A stretch of DNA of 64,000 bases. It comes from Bog-793 sp963785415. GTDB lineage: Bacteria > Actinomycetota > Acidimicrobiia > Acidimicrobiales > Bog-793. The notes below the pieces were generated by a model, which made no database searches, was not told where the DNA came from, and saw only the letters and a program-made list of their open reading frames with translations. The stretch is from assembly GCA_963785415.1 (NCBI GenBank), contig CAWAVB010000001.1, positions 558,001 to 622,000 on the forward strand. The letters are read 5' to 3'. Position 1 is the first letter of the stretch. Each line of letters opens with the position of its first letter. Shown here in pieces: positions 1 through 9,348 of the stretch. The position numbers and the translations under genes are program-made.

Positions 1-379
1 CCGGACGTCGTTCGCCCCCACGACCGTCGAGCGGGCGCGTGACCGTCTCTACGCCGTCATGGCCCGGGTGCACCCGCAGCTCGCCGGGGTCGCGGTCGAG
101 CGCGCCTGGGGCGGCAAGGTCGCCATGACCTTCGATCAGCTACCCCGCCTCGGCCGGCACCCGGCGACCGGCATCGTCTACGCCATGGGCTACTGCGGAT
201 CGGGGGTCGCGCTCTCGACACACTTCGGACTCACAGTCGCCCGGTACCTGTCCGGCGATGGCGGACTCGGGCCTTTCGCCGGGCGAGATTGGCCGGCGGT
301 GCCGCTCCCGGCGCGGATCCCCGCGCTGCTCCCTGTCGCCGGGCTGTGGTACCAGGGGCGCGACGTTCTCGGGGTCTGA
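1..379 (+). CDS. FAD-dependent amine oxidoreductase (DAO family), C-terminal part
   Basis: The reading frame is open from base 2, so the gene begins outside the window and only about 125 C-terminal residues are seen. The text resembles the end of the D-amino-acid-oxidase-like family (PuuB/gamma-glutamylputrescine oxidase type): a strand with FDQLPRLGRHP, then the conserved stretch YAMGYCGSGVALST that lies by the flavin, then a WYQGRD tail. Members oxidise amines or N-substituted amino acids with FAD in the cytoplasm. The next genes, a convergent class-III aminotransferase and an amino-acid permease, fit amine use. The substrate cannot be assigned from this fragment. Confidence 0.75.
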   Translation, partial: RTSFAPTTVERARDRLYAVMARVHPQLAGVAVERAWGGKVAMTFDQLPRLGRHPATGIVYAMGYCGSGVALSTHFGLTVARYLSGDGGLGPFAGRDWPAVPLPARIPALLPVAGLWYQGRDVLGV

Positions 380-485
380 CGAGTTCCGGTCCCGGGCGCG
401 GTCCGCACGTCACGAAGCCGCCGGGGCGGGCCGCAACTCGCGCGGCGCCGCCCCTCGCGGTTGTTGCGTCCGAGGGTGCGCCGGC

Positions 486-1850
486 CTACGGGTTGACCGC
501 GGCGCAGAATTCTGCGAAGACCTCGACGAACCGGTCGATATGGCTCTCGTCGTGGCGCACCGAGATCGTCCACTGCTCTTCGTTCCCCGGCGTCATGAAG
601 ATGCCGCGGTTGACGAGCCAGGCCCAGGACGCGTTGAAAAGATCGACGTTCGTCTCGAGGAAGCTCCGGTAGTCGACGAGCGGCTCGGGCCGGTACGAGA
701 CGCAGCCCTTGCAACCGAGGTCGACGACGTGGGCCGGGATCGCGTGCTCGTCGATCGCCTTGCGACAACCCTCGGCGAGGCGGGCGCCCATCTTCTTGAA
801 GTGCTCGTACGCCTCCGGCGTCAGCACCTCGGTGAGGGCCGCCAGCCCCGCGGCGACGACGAGCGGGTTCCCGTTGAACGTCCCCTGCTGGGCGATCCCG
901 GAGGCGATCTCGTCCATGAGATCGGCGCGCCCGCCGAAGGCACCCGCCGGCGTGCCGCCGAACACCGACTTCGCGAAGCACGACAGATCCGGCTGTACGC
1001 CGAACATCTCGGTCGCGCCGCCGGCGGCGATCGTGGCACCGCACTTCACCTCGTCGAAGATGAGGACGATCCCGTATCGCGTGCACAGCTCCCGCAATCC
1101 CTCGAGATAGCCGGGACGCGGCAGCACGATCCCGATGTTCATCATCACGGGCTCGATGATGAGACAGGCGATCTCGGAGCCCCGCTCGGCGAAGAGCTTC
1201 TCGGCCGCGGCGAGATCGTTGTAGGGGACGGCGAGCGTCCACTTGCCCATCTCGACCGGGATCCCCCGCGAGGCGGGGGGCTCGGTCGCCTGGTTCTCGC
1301 TCGACTCGAGCAGCATGAGGCTCGGCGTAACCGAGAACATGACCGAGTCGTGGTGGCCGTGGTAGGAGCCTTCGATCTTGCAGATCGTGTCCCGCCCGGT
1401 CACGCCGCGCGCGACGCGGATCGCGTCCATCGTCGCTTCGGTGCCCGAGTTCACGAACCGGACCCGCTCCATCCGGAACCGGCGGCAGAGCTCCTCGGCG
1501 AGCCGGACCGTACCTTCAGTGGTCACGGCGAAGTGGGTGCCTGAGTGGGCAGCCCGCCCGATCGCCGCGGCGACGGCGGGGTGGGCGTGGCCGACCGCCA
1601 TCGCGCCGAACCCGTTGTGGTAGTCGATGTAGCGGTGGCCGTCGACGTCGACGACCTCCGCGCCGTCACCCGAGGCGAGGTAGATCGGGTACGGCTCGGC
1701 CGCCTGGAACGACGACGCCACGCCGAGGGGCATCGTCTTGCGGGCCCGCTCGAAAAGCTCCCGAGACCTCGGCGTCGAGTCGACGAGCTTGGCGAGCTCG
1801 GACTGGAACAGGTTCACCGCCCTCGCGGTCAGCTCGTCGGATCCTGCCAT
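486..1850 (-). CDS. Class-III aminotransferase, glutamate-1-semialdehyde aminomutase-like
   Basis: PLP-dependent class-III aminotransferase of about 454 residues, close to the usual 430-450 of the GSAM/HemL subgroup. Visible landmarks are GDGAEVVDVDGHRYIDY near residue 60, the phosphate-binding NSGTEAT near 133, IFDEVKCG near 260 and the Schiff-base lysine in FAKSVFGGTPAGAFGG near 288. It converges on the oxidoreductase and is divergent from the APC permease, so a catabolic transaminase is as likely as tetrapyrrole synthesis; no other hem gene is nearby. I chose the ATG at 1850; in-frame ATGs at 1883 and 1904 are possible and none has a clear ribosome site. The frame stays open to 3632 opposite the permease, which is a GC artefact. 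Confidence 0.82.
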   Translation of the reverse strand: MAGSDELTARAVNLFQSELAKLVDSTPRSRELFERARKTMPLGVASSFQAAEPYPIYLASGDGAEVVDVDGHRYIDYHNGFGAMAVGHAHPAVAAAIGRAAHSGTHFAVTTEGTVRLAEELCRRFRMERVRFVNSGTEATMDAIRVARGVTGRDTICKIEGSYHGHHDSVMFSVTPSLMLLESSENQATEPPASRGIPVEMGKWTLAVPYNDLAAAEKLFAERGSEIACLIIEPVMMNIGIVLPRPGYLEGLRELCTRYGIVLIFDEVKCGATIAAGGATEMFGVQPDLSCFAKSVFGGTPAGAFGGRADLMDEIASGIAQQGTFNGNPLVVAAGLAALTEVLTPEAYEHFKKMGARLAEGCRKAIDEHAIPAHVVDLGCKGCVSYRPEPLVDYRSFLETNVDLFNASWAWLVNRGIFMTPGNEEQWTISVRHDESHIDRFVEVFAEFCAAVNP

Positions 1851-2093
1851 GACTGATCCGCTGTTTTCCCTGGTCGTACCCATCGTCTCACGTCCATCCG
1901 GCATGTCGTTCGTGCGACCCCCACGGGGTCGCGCGCGGGTGCGACGACGCACCCTTTGTGCACAATTCTCCCATCCGGGCAGAGGCGAGGCAAAGGACCA
2001 GCGCCGGGCGCCGACCCGCCGGCCGCCCACGTCACCTCCGGGTGACTCCGGGGCTAACGTCACCGCAACTAGCTCGGCACGAGGGGGTTGCCG

Positions 2094-3680
2094 ATGGCGA
2101 CGACGACGGACGTGGTTGGGGCTCCGGTTGCCGACCGTGCCCCCACGAAGGGCCTGAAGACCGGCGCGCTCGGCCTTGTGTCGAGCATCGTGATCGGCGT
2201 CGCCTCGACCGCTCCCGCCTACAGCCTCGCGGCGTCCCTCGGTCTCGTCACCGCCGCGGTCGGGTTGCTCGCGCCCTCGGTGATGGTGCTCGCCTTCATC
2301 CCGATGCTCTTCATCGCCTCGGCATACTTCTACCTCAACCGGGTGGACCCGGACTGCGGCACCACGTTCACCTGGGTCACCCGGGCGATCGGCCCGAAGA
2401 CCGGCTGGATGGCCGGCTGGGGGATCCTCATCACCGACCTCGTCGTCATGCCGAGCCTCGCCCAGATCGCCGGCCAGTACACGTTCCTGCTGTTCGGCGC
2501 CAACGGCGCCGCCAACAGCCGCTTCTGGGTCGGTTTCCTGGGTGTGATCTGGATCATCGTCATGACGGCGATCTGCGTGATCGGGATCGAGCTCTCCGCC
2601 CGCACCCAGGTCGGCCTGCTCGGCGCCGAGATCGTCATCCTCGCGATCTTCGCCGCCGTCGCCCTCGCCAAGGTCTACGGCTCGCACATCGCCCACAGCC
2701 TCCACCCGACGCTCGGATGGCTCAACCCGCTCCACATCTCTTCGACCGGCGCCCTGGCGGGTGCGATCCTCACCGCCGTCTTCATCTACTGGGGGTGGGA
2801 CACCGCGGTCACGGTGAACGAGGAGGCCAAGGACACCAAGCGCACGCCCGGTGTCGCCGCCGTGCTCTCGACGCTCGTGCTCGTCGGGATCTACGTCATC
2901 GTGTCGATCGCCGCGCAGGCGTTCCACGGCGCGGGATTCCTCACGGCCAACAGCAACGATGTGCTGAACGCGCTGAGCCACGAGGTCTTCGGCAACGGCT
3001 GGGACAAGTTCCTCGTGCTCGCCGTGCTCACCTCGGCGTCGGCGTCGACCCAGACGACCATCCTGCCGGCGGCACGGTCCGCGCTCTCGATGTCGGTCCA
3101 CAAGGCGATCCCGCGGCGTTTCGGAACGATCCACCCGCGCTTCCTCACGCCCGCGTACGCGACCTCCTGGTTCGGCGTGCTCTCGATCGTCTGGTTCGTG
3201 GGGCTCTCCATCCTCAGCAACGAGGTCCTCCTCGACTCCATCCTCGCCCTCGGTTTCGGCATCGCCTTCTACTACGCCATGACCGGCTACGCCTGTGTCA
3301 TCTACTACCGGCGCCTGCTGCTGAAGAGCTTGAAGAACCTCGTGTTCGTCGGTCTCGCGCCGCTCGTCGGGGCGCTCATCCTGACGTGGGCCTTCCTCGA
3401 CTCGATCTTCGTCTACTCCAACCCGGCGAACGCCGCGGGCGACCAGGTCTGGTTCCACTTCGTCAAGTTCAACGTCCACATCGTCGGCATCCACTTCTAC
3501 GCCGACGGGCTCGGGCCGCCCCTCATCATCGGGCTCGGACTGCTCATTATCGGGCTTCCGCTTATGTTGGCGTGGATGCTTCGCCATCGGGAGTTCTTCC
3601 GCCACACCGCCGAGCACGCCGAATCGCTGCACGACACGGCACCCCCCCTCACGCCGGGCGCCCCCGTGGTGACGGACTGA
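2094..3680 (+). CDS. APC-family amino acid/amine permease
   Basis: Integral membrane transporter of 528 residues with about twelve hydrophobic segments, the first starting near residue 22 (GLVSSIVIGVASTAPAYSLA), typical of the amino acid-polyamine-organocation superfamily. The hydrophilic C-terminus is short. The start is ATG 2094, preceded at about 6 nt by GAGGGGG; an in-frame TTG at 2088 would lose that spacing. It shares the stop/start TGATG with the UspA gene downstream, so the two are translationally coupled. The flanking aminotransferase and FAD oxidoreductase suggest it imports an amine or amino acid, but no substrate-specific residue can be read. Confidence 0.88.
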   Translation: MATTTDVVGAPVADRAPTKGLKTGALGLVSSIVIGVASTAPAYSLAASLGLVTAAVGLLAPSVMVLAFIPMLFIASAYFYLNRVDPDCGTTFTWVTRAIGPKTGWMAGWGILITDLVVMPSLAQIAGQYTFLLFGANGAANSRFWVGFLGVIWIIVMTAICVIGIELSARTQVGLLGAEIVILAIFAAVALAKVYGSHIAHSLHPTLGWLNPLHISSTGALAGAILTAVFIYWGWDTAVTVNEEAKDTKRTPGVAAVLSTLVLVGIYVIVSIAAQAFHGAGFLTANSNDVLNALSHEVFGNGWDKFLVLAVLTSASASTQTTILPAARSALSMSVHKAIPRRFGTIHPRFLTPAYATSWFGVLSIVWFVGLSILSNEVLLDSILALGFGIAFYYAMTGYACVIYYRRLLLKSLKNLVFVGLAPLVGALILTWAFLDSIFVYSNPANAAGDQVWFHFVKFNVHIVGIHFYADGLGPPLIIGLGLLIIGLPLMLAWMLRHREFFRHTAEHAESLHDTAPPLTPGAPVVTD

Positions 3681-4105
3681 TGGCGGGCGACATCGTCCTC
3701 GGCTTCGACGGCTCGGCCGGCGCCAAATCGGCGCTCGAGGTCGCCGTCACCCTCGCCCGCGCCTTCGACGCGACGCTCGCGATCGTCTTCGGCTACGAAC
3801 CGAACCCGATGGGCGGAGAAACGTCGGACTACCAGTACCAGCTGAAACGCCTCGGCGAGGGTTTCGTGAACGCCGCCGCGGCCGAGGCCCGACTCGTCGA
3901 CCCCGCCGTCAACGTCGAACCGCTCGTCGTCGGGTTGCGCCCGGTCGATGCCCTCATCGAGACGGCCGCCGAACGCGAGGCCCGCCTCATCGTCGTCGGC
4001 TCGCACGGGGAGCTCCCGCTCGTCGGGACGATCCTCGGCTCGGTGCCCCACAAGCTCCTCCACCGCGCGAGGGTCCCCGTCCTCGTCGTCCCGCGTCCCG
4101 ACTGA
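3680..4105 (+). CDS. Universal stress protein UspA family, single domain
   Basis: A 141-residue cytoplasmic protein with the Usp fold: N-terminal DIVLGFDGSAGAKSALEVA with the conserved aspartate after the first strand, and the nucleotide-binding signature VVGSHGELPLVGTILGSVPHK followed by VPVLVVP at the end (GxxGxxxxGSxxxx pattern). ATP-binding members act as stress or energy-state sensors. The ATG overlaps the permease stop by one base (TGATG), so the pair is one operon; Usp domains often accompany APC or SulP transporters and may gate them, which here is inference. Confidence 0.88.
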   Translation: MAGDIVLGFDGSAGAKSALEVAVTLARAFDATLAIVFGYEPNPMGGETSDYQYQLKRLGEGFVNAAAAEARLVDPAVNVEPLVVGLRPVDALIETAAEREARLIVVGSHGELPLVGTILGSVPHKLLHRARVPVLVVPRPD

Positions 4106-4236
4106 GCCCGCGACCTCGCCTGATCCTTCGGGCGGGCGGTCGGCCCGGTAGGTGACCGGGTAGCACCGGCCCGCAGAATCGGCTCAACGATCCCCACATC
4201 CGGCGGCGACCGGGTGCCGAGGCCGGAGGTGGTGAG

Positions 4237-4872
4237 GTGACGGACGTCCCCGAGACGATCGCGTTCGGTCGGCGGATCCGCGTCACGCGCTGGGTCGACG
4301 CGGCGGGCGAGGGCAGCGGCCACGACGCGCGCTCCGAGTACGTGGAGCGATACTGGCTCCCGATCCTCGGACCCTCGACGACGTGCCTGCTCCGTCATCT
4401 CGCCGAGCGCCTCGCGCGCTCGCCCGCGGGTTGCATGCTCGACGTCGCCGAGACCGCCCGTTCGCTCGGACTCGGAGAGCGGGCGGGTCGTCACGCGCCT
4501 TTCATGCGCACGCTCGCCCGCGCCATCGACTTCTCGATGATCCGGGTCGACCCGCCCGACGGCCTTGCCGCCCGGGTCCGGCTGCCGACGCTCTCGGCGC
4601 GCCAGATCGCGCGGCTTCCCGCGTCGCTACGCGCTGCGCACACGCGCGCCGGCGCCGCGGCACCGGAGCCGGACCCGGCAAACCGCCTGCGGAACCAGGG
4701 TCGGCAGCTCGCGCTGAGCCTGGCGTCGATCGGTGCGGCCCGTGACGAGATCGAGCACCAGCTGCTCTCGTGGCGCTTCGAACCCCCGCTCGCCCGGACC
4801 TGCGCCGCTTGGGCGGCGAACGAGGCGGCGCGCACCCACGTCGGATCGTGCCCGGCGGGCGGGCTTCGCTAG
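4237..4872 (+). CDS. Conserved hypothetical protein, actinobacterial type
   Basis: A 211-residue soluble protein beginning with GTG 4237, six bases after a strong GGAGGT. It contains VERYWLPILGPSTTCLLRHLAERL near residue 37 and VAETARSLGLGERAGRHAPFMRTLARAI near 68, which read like a winged-helix or helical-bundle region, then LSARQIARLPASLRAAH near 118 and a basic, alanine-rich C-terminus. I recall similar hypothetical proteins in actinobacterial genomes but no function. There is no signal peptide and no membrane segment. A DNA-binding role is possible from the helix pattern and arginine content but is not shown. Confidence 0.65.
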   Translation: MTDVPETIAFGRRIRVTRWVDAAGEGSGHDARSEYVERYWLPILGPSTTCLLRHLAERLARSPAGCMLDVAETARSLGLGERAGRHAPFMRTLARAIDFSMIRVDPPDGLAARVRLPTLSARQIARLPASLRAAHTRAGAAAPEPDPANRLRNQGRQLALSLASIGAARDEIEHQLLSWRFEPPLARTCAAWAANEAARTHVGSCPAGGLR

Positions 4873-4875
4873 CGT
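4870..4875 (+). promoter_or_regulatory. Putative -10 element, leaderless start of the ATP-grasp gene
   Basis: TAGCGT lies six bases before ATG 4882 with no ribosome site between, so transcription should start at or next to the A of ATG. The same hexamer and spacing occur before the thioredoxin-TPR gene (9337-9342). No clear -35 box is seen. Confidence 0.5.
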
Positions 4876-4881
4876 CGAATC

Positions 4882-5768
4882 ATGCCGCCGAACACGGGAT
4901 CGCCGAGACGCGCCCGGGTCGCGCTCGCGACGTGTTCCCGATTCCCCGATCTCGCCGAGGACGGGCCTGCGATGCTCGACGCTCTCACGAGGCGCGGCCT
5001 CGAGGCGACGCCACAGATCTGGGACGAGCCCGAGACCGACTGGGACCGCTTCGATCTCGTCGTGGTCCGCGCGACCTGGGACTACACCGAGCGTCGCGCC
5101 GAGTTCCTCGACTGGGCGCGGCGCGTCCCGCGCCTCGCCAACCCCTACGGGGTCATCGAGTGGAACTCCGACAAGACCTACTTACGGGATCTTCGTGCGG
5201 CGGGGATCCCGACGGTCCCGACGCAGTGGTGCGAACCGGGCTCGCCGGTCGTCCTGCCCGCGGCCGAGACCGTCGTCAAACCCTCGGTCGGCGCGGGGCG
5301 CGGGGCGCGGGGCGCTACGGGCCAGAGGACCGGGAGGCCGCGACCGCCCACGTCGAACGGCTGGGCGCGGCCGGCTTCACCGTGATGGTGCAGCCGTACC
5401 TTTCGGCGATCGAGTCCGCTGGCGAACGCGGGCTCGTCTACCTCGGCGGCCGTTTCAGCCACGCGATCAACAAGCCCACACTGCTCGCGAACCGCGGGGC
5501 CTACGTCGAAGGCACGCTCACCTGGGAGCTCGTGAGCGCGACGACGCCGACCGCGGCCGAGCGCGCCTTCGCAGAGGACGTCCTCGCCGCGACCCCCGCC
5601 GGACGGGAAAACCTGCTCTACGCCCGCGTCGACCTCCTCCCCGGCGACGACGGCACGCCGCTTCTCATCGAGCTCGAGGTGACCGAGCCGTGCCTCTACC
5701 TCGGTCGCGGGCCGGGTAGCCCCGAGGCGTTCGCCGATGCCGTCGAAGGCTGGCTCGCGCGGCGCTGA
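4882..5768 (+). pseudogene. ATP-grasp ligase (RimK/glutathione-synthase-like) broken by frameshift in a heptamer repeat
   Basis: The N-terminal half is read from ATG 4882 to about 5315 (VALATCSRFPDLAEDGP, then VVVRATWDYTERRAEF, then the ATP-grasp lysine in ETVVKPSVGAG). The C-terminal half continues in another frame from CGCTACGGG (RYGPEDREAA) to 5768 with VMVQPYL, VYLGGRFSHAINK and YARVDLL..LLIELEVTEPCLYL, the metal-binding acidic end of the ATP-grasp fold. The two halves join as one protein of about 295 residues. The frame breaks inside GCGCGGG repeated 3.6 times at 5291-5315; gaining one unit or losing two restores it. If intact the product would be a carboxylate-amine/thiol ligase of unknown substrate. 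Cause: real slippage mutation, phase variation or a sequencing error; these cannot be told apart here. Confidence 0.75.
5291..5315 (+). repeat. Tandem heptamer (GCGCGGG)x3.6 inside the ATP-grasp gene
   Basis: Three perfect copies of GCGCGGG (5291, 5298, 5305) plus a partial GCGC. The gene frame changes exactly across this repeat, and a unit length that is not a multiple of three makes every copy-number change a frame switch. Confidence 0.9.
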
Positions 5769-5840
5769 CCCGCGCGATTCCCGCCGCGGGCCCACCCCAC
5801 CTGCGGCCGGGAGTTACTCGCCCGGTAGCCTGAGTAGACC

Positions 5841-8800
5841 GTGGCCGGATACCTCGACCTGCTCGCCGAACGCGTCGTCATCTTCGACGGCGCGACGGGA
5901 ACGAACCTGCAGCTGCGCGGGCTCGGACCGGACGACTTCGGCGGGCCGGCGCTCGAAGGCTGCAACGAGCTGCTCGTCGCGACACGCCCCGACGTCGTTC
6001 AGGACCTCCACCGCTCCTTCCTCGACGTCGGCGTCGACGTCATCGAGACCGATTCGTTCGGCGCCTTCCCGGTCGTGCTCGCCGAGTACGGGATCGCCGA
6101 ACGCGCCGCTGAGCTCGCCCGCCGGTCGGCCGAGCTCGCCCGGGAGGTCGCCCGCGGCTACTCGACCCCGGACCACTCGCGCTTCGTCGCCGGCAGCATC
6201 GGGCCGGGGACGAAGTTCCCGTCGCTCGGCCAGATCACCTTCGCCGACCTGCGCGACGCCTACCTCGTCGAGGCGACGGCCCTCTTGGAGGGGGGTGTCG
6301 ACCTGCTCCTCGTCGAGACGGCGTTCGACCTCCTCGGTGCCAAGGCGGCTCTCGCCGCCTGCCGGCGGGCGATGGTCGCGACCGGGATCACGGTGCCGTT
6401 GCAGGTCCAGGTGACGATCGAGGTCACCGGCCGGATGCTCCCCGGGACGGAGATCGCGGCCGCGCTCTGCGCACTCGAGGCGATGCGGCCCGACGTCATC
6501 GGGCTCAATTGCGCGACCGGACCCGTCGAGATGTACGAGCCGCTGCGCTACCTGACCGCGCACTCACGCCGCCCCGTTTCCGTGCTGCCGAACGCCGGGC
6601 TCCCCTCCGTCGTCGACGGCAAGATGCACTACGACCTCACGCCCGACGACCTCGCCGAGCACCTCCACCGGTTCGCGACCGAGTTGGGCGTGGCCGCGAT
6701 CGGCGGATGCTGCGGCACGACGCCCGCGCACTTAGACGCTGTCGTGAAACGCTGTTCGGGGCTCGTCGCCCCGCGCCGCGCCGTCGAGCACGAGCCGGGC
6801 GCGGCCTCGCTCTACAGCTTCGTGCCCTTCGAACAGGAGCTCTCCTTCCTCGTCATCGGCGAGCGGACGAACGCGAACGGCTCGAAGCGTTTCCGTGAGG
6901 CCATGCTGGCCGGCGACTTCGACACCACGACCGCGATGGCCCGCGATCAGGTGCGCGAAGGCGCGCACCTGATCGACGTCTGCGTCGACTACACCGGCGC
7001 CGACGGCGTCGCCGACATGCGCGAGGTGATGAGTCGGCTCGCGACGCAGTCGACGGCCCCGGTCGTCATCGACTCGACCGAGACCGCCGTCGCGCGCACC
7101 GCGCTCGAACTCCTCGGCGGGCGCGGCGTCATCAACTCGGTGAACCTCGAGGACGGCGATGGGCCGGGCACGCGGCTCGACTCGTTCCTGACTCTCGCCG
7201 CGGAGTACGGCGCCGCGGTCATTTGCACCTGCATCGACGAGAAGGGCCAGGCCCGCACCGCGGCGTGGAAGCTCGACGCCGCCCGGGCGATCCACGACCT
7301 CGCCGTCGGGCGCTACGGGCTTGAACCGGAGGACCTCTTCTTCGACGCCCTGGCGTTGCCGCTGTCGACGGGCATGACGGAGAGCCGGCGCGACGGCATC
7401 GAGACGATCGAGGCGATCAAGGCGATCAAACGGGAGCTCCCGGGGGTGCACACCGTGCTCGGGATCTCGAACGTCTCGTTCGGCCTCGCGCCCCCGGCCC
7501 GCCAGGTGCTGAACGCCGTGTTCCTCCACGAGTGCGTCGCCGCAGGTCTCGACGCCGCGATCGTCCACGCCGGACGGATCGCGCCGTTGCACAAGATCGA
7601 CCCCGCCCACCGGGAGATCTGTCTCGACCTCATCTACGACCGGCGGCGCGACGACTACGACCCGCTCGCCGCATTGATGGAAGCCTTCGCCGGCGCCTCC
7701 TCGACCGCGACCGTCACCGAAGACCGCAGCGGCTGGACGGTCGACCGGCGCCTGTCCCAGCGCATCGTCGACGGGGACCGGATCGGGCTGGAAGGTGACC
7801 TCGACGAGGCGCTCACCGGGCACGGCGCCCTCGAGATCGTGAACGACTTCCTTTTGCCGGGGATGAAGACCGTCGGCGACCTCTTTGCCTCCGGTGAGAT
7901 GCAGCTGCCGTTCGTACTGCAGTCGGCCGAGACGATGAAGGCCGCCGTCACGTACCTCGAACCGCACATGGAGAAGAACGAGTCCGGCGGGCGCGGCACC
8001 GTCGTGCTGGCGACGGTGAAGGGCGACGTCCACGACATCGGGAAGAACCTCGTCGACATCATCCTCACGAACAACGGCTACGAGGTCCACAACCTCGGCA
8101 TCAAGGTGCCGATCAACGACATCCTCGAGAAGGCCGACGAGACGGGCGCGGACGCGATCGGCATGAGCGGGCTGCTCGTGCGGTCGACGCTCATCATGCG
8201 CGAGAACCTCGAGGAGATGAACCGCCGGAGCCGGACCGCGACACCGATCCTCCTCGGCGGGGCCGCGCTCACACGCAACTACGTCGAGCGCGACCTGCGC
8301 GCCGTCTTCGAAGGCCGTGTCTTTTACGGCAAGGACGCCTTCGAGGGCTTGCGCACGCTCGACAAGCTGATGGACGAGAAAGCGAGCGGCCTAGATCGAC
8401 CCCACATTCGGCACGGTGCCGACGGGGCGCAAACTCCCGCCCCGCAAGAGCGCCGTCCTGGCGGCGATCGACCCGGCGACGCTGCCGCCGAGATCGCCCG
8501 AGGTCGTCTCGGACAATCCTGTCTTTTCGCCACCTTTCCTCGGCACGCGGGTCGCCAAGGGGATCCCCCTCGACGACGTGCGCGCCTATCTCAACGAGAC
8601 CGCACTTTTCCGCAACCAGTGGGGATACCGGCCGAACGCCGGCGAGGCGGACGAAGAGTTCAAGGGGCGGGTCCGGGCGGAGTTGCGCAGCCGGCTCGAC
8701 GAGGCGAAGGCCGAGGACGTCCTCGTGCCCCAGGTCGTATGGGGCTACTTCGCCGCCGGGTCGGACAACGACGACCTCGTCGTGTTCTCCGACTCGAGCC

Positions 8801-9306
8801 GCTCGGCGGAGAAGGCGCGCTTCCACTTCCCCCGTCAGCGCGAGCACCCGTATCTGTGCATCGCCGATTTCTTCCGCCCGGTCGTCGGGCCCGACGTCGA
8901 CTACGCCGCCTTCTTCGTCGCCACGATCGGCGCGGCCGCGTCGGAGCGGGCGCACGAGCTGTTCGCCGCCGACCGCTACCTCGACTACGTCGCGCTCCAC
9001 GGCCTGTCGGTCGAGATGACCGAGGCCCTCGCCGAGCGTTGGCACCGGCACATCCGGGAGGAGTGGGGATTCGCCGACGAGGACGGCCCGAACCTCACGG
9101 GGCTCTTCCGTCAGAAGTACCGCGGGGGCCGCTACTCCTGGGGCTACCCGGCCTGCCCGGACCTCGAGGACAACGCCAAGGTCGTCGAGCTGCTCGACGC
9201 CGGCCGGATCGGCGTGACCGTCTCCGAGGGTTTCCAGCTCGAACCCGAGCAGACGACGCTGGCGATCGTCTGCCATCACCCACAGGCGAAGTACTTCGTC
9301 GCCTGA
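5841..9306 (+). pseudogene. metH: Cobalamin-dependent methionine synthase, frameshifted before the reactivation domain
   Basis: Methyl transfer from 5-methyltetrahydrofolate to homocysteine. In order: homocysteine/zinc module to about residue 300 (FDGATGTNLQ, zinc ligands in GGCCGTTPAH), pterin-binding module from about 340 (LVIGERTNANGSKRF), cap and B12 domain with the DxHxxG motif DVHDIGKNLVD near residue 730. The frame from GTG 5841 leaves homology after KLMDEKASGLD near 8395; the family sequence resumes one frame over as DPTFGTVPTGRKLPPRKS and runs to the stop at 9306. Removing one base near 8393 rebuilds a fused protein of about 1,150 residues. The first frame otherwise runs on meaninglessly to 10283. 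TAGCCT at 5826, nine bases before the GTG, may be the -10 box. Confidence 0.85.
8416..9306 (+). CDS. MetH reactivation (AdoMet-binding) domain, out of frame with the rest
   Basis: This 296-codon frame from GTG 8416 is the C-terminal domain of cobalamin-dependent methionine synthase: PPFLGTRVAKGIPLDDVRAY, ETALFRNQWGYRP, then the AdoMet-site region around YSWGYPACPDLEDNAKV and a closing QTTLAIVCHHPQAKYF. The domain remethylates oxidised cob(II)alamin using AdoMet and flavodoxin-type electrons. Some bacteria make it as a separate polypeptide, but here there is no ribosome site or -10 box before the GTG, and homologous linker residues (DPTFG) lie upstream of it in the same frame after a TAG at 8392. 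A frameshifted single gene is the better reading. Confidence 0.6.
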   Translation: MPTGRKLPPRKSAVLAAIDPATLPPRSPEVVSDNPVFSPPFLGTRVAKGIPLDDVRAYLNETALFRNQWGYRPNAGEADEEFKGRVRAELRSRLDEAKAEDVLVPQVVWGYFAAGSDNDDLVVFSDSSRSAEKARFHFPRQREHPYLCIADFFRPVVGPDVDYAAFFVATIGAAASERAHELFAADRYLDYVALHGLSVEMTEALAERWHRHIREEWGFADEDGPNLTGLFRQKYRGGRYSWGYPACPDLEDNAKVVELLDAGRIGVTVSEGFQLEPEQTTLAIVCHHPQAKYFVA

Positions 9307-9336
9307 CCCGTCGCCAGGGCCGGTTGCGCCATCCGG

Positions 9337-9342
9337 TAGCGT
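9337..9342 (+). promoter_or_regulatory. Putative -10 element, leaderless start of the thioredoxin-TPR gene
   Basis: TAGCGT, then six bases (CGCAAC), then GTG 9349. It nearly repeats the TAGCGTCGAATC before the ATP-grasp ATG. No ribosome site intervenes. It would drive the thioredoxin-folP-holA-IMPase operon. Confidence 0.5.
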
Positions 9343-9348
9343 CGCAAC

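Noticed and set aside
1884..3632. Extension of the aminotransferase frame to a 1,048-residue minus-strand protein
   Set aside because: The added part is acidic, repetitive D/E/R text opposite the APC permease codons, a GC-bias artefact; the real enzyme begins near 1850.
8416..9306. Separate, natural gene for the MetH reactivation domain
   Set aside because: No ribosome site or promoter-like hexamer before GTG 8416, and homologous linker residues precede it in the same frame; a frameshift explains it better. It is listed as a feature only for completeness.
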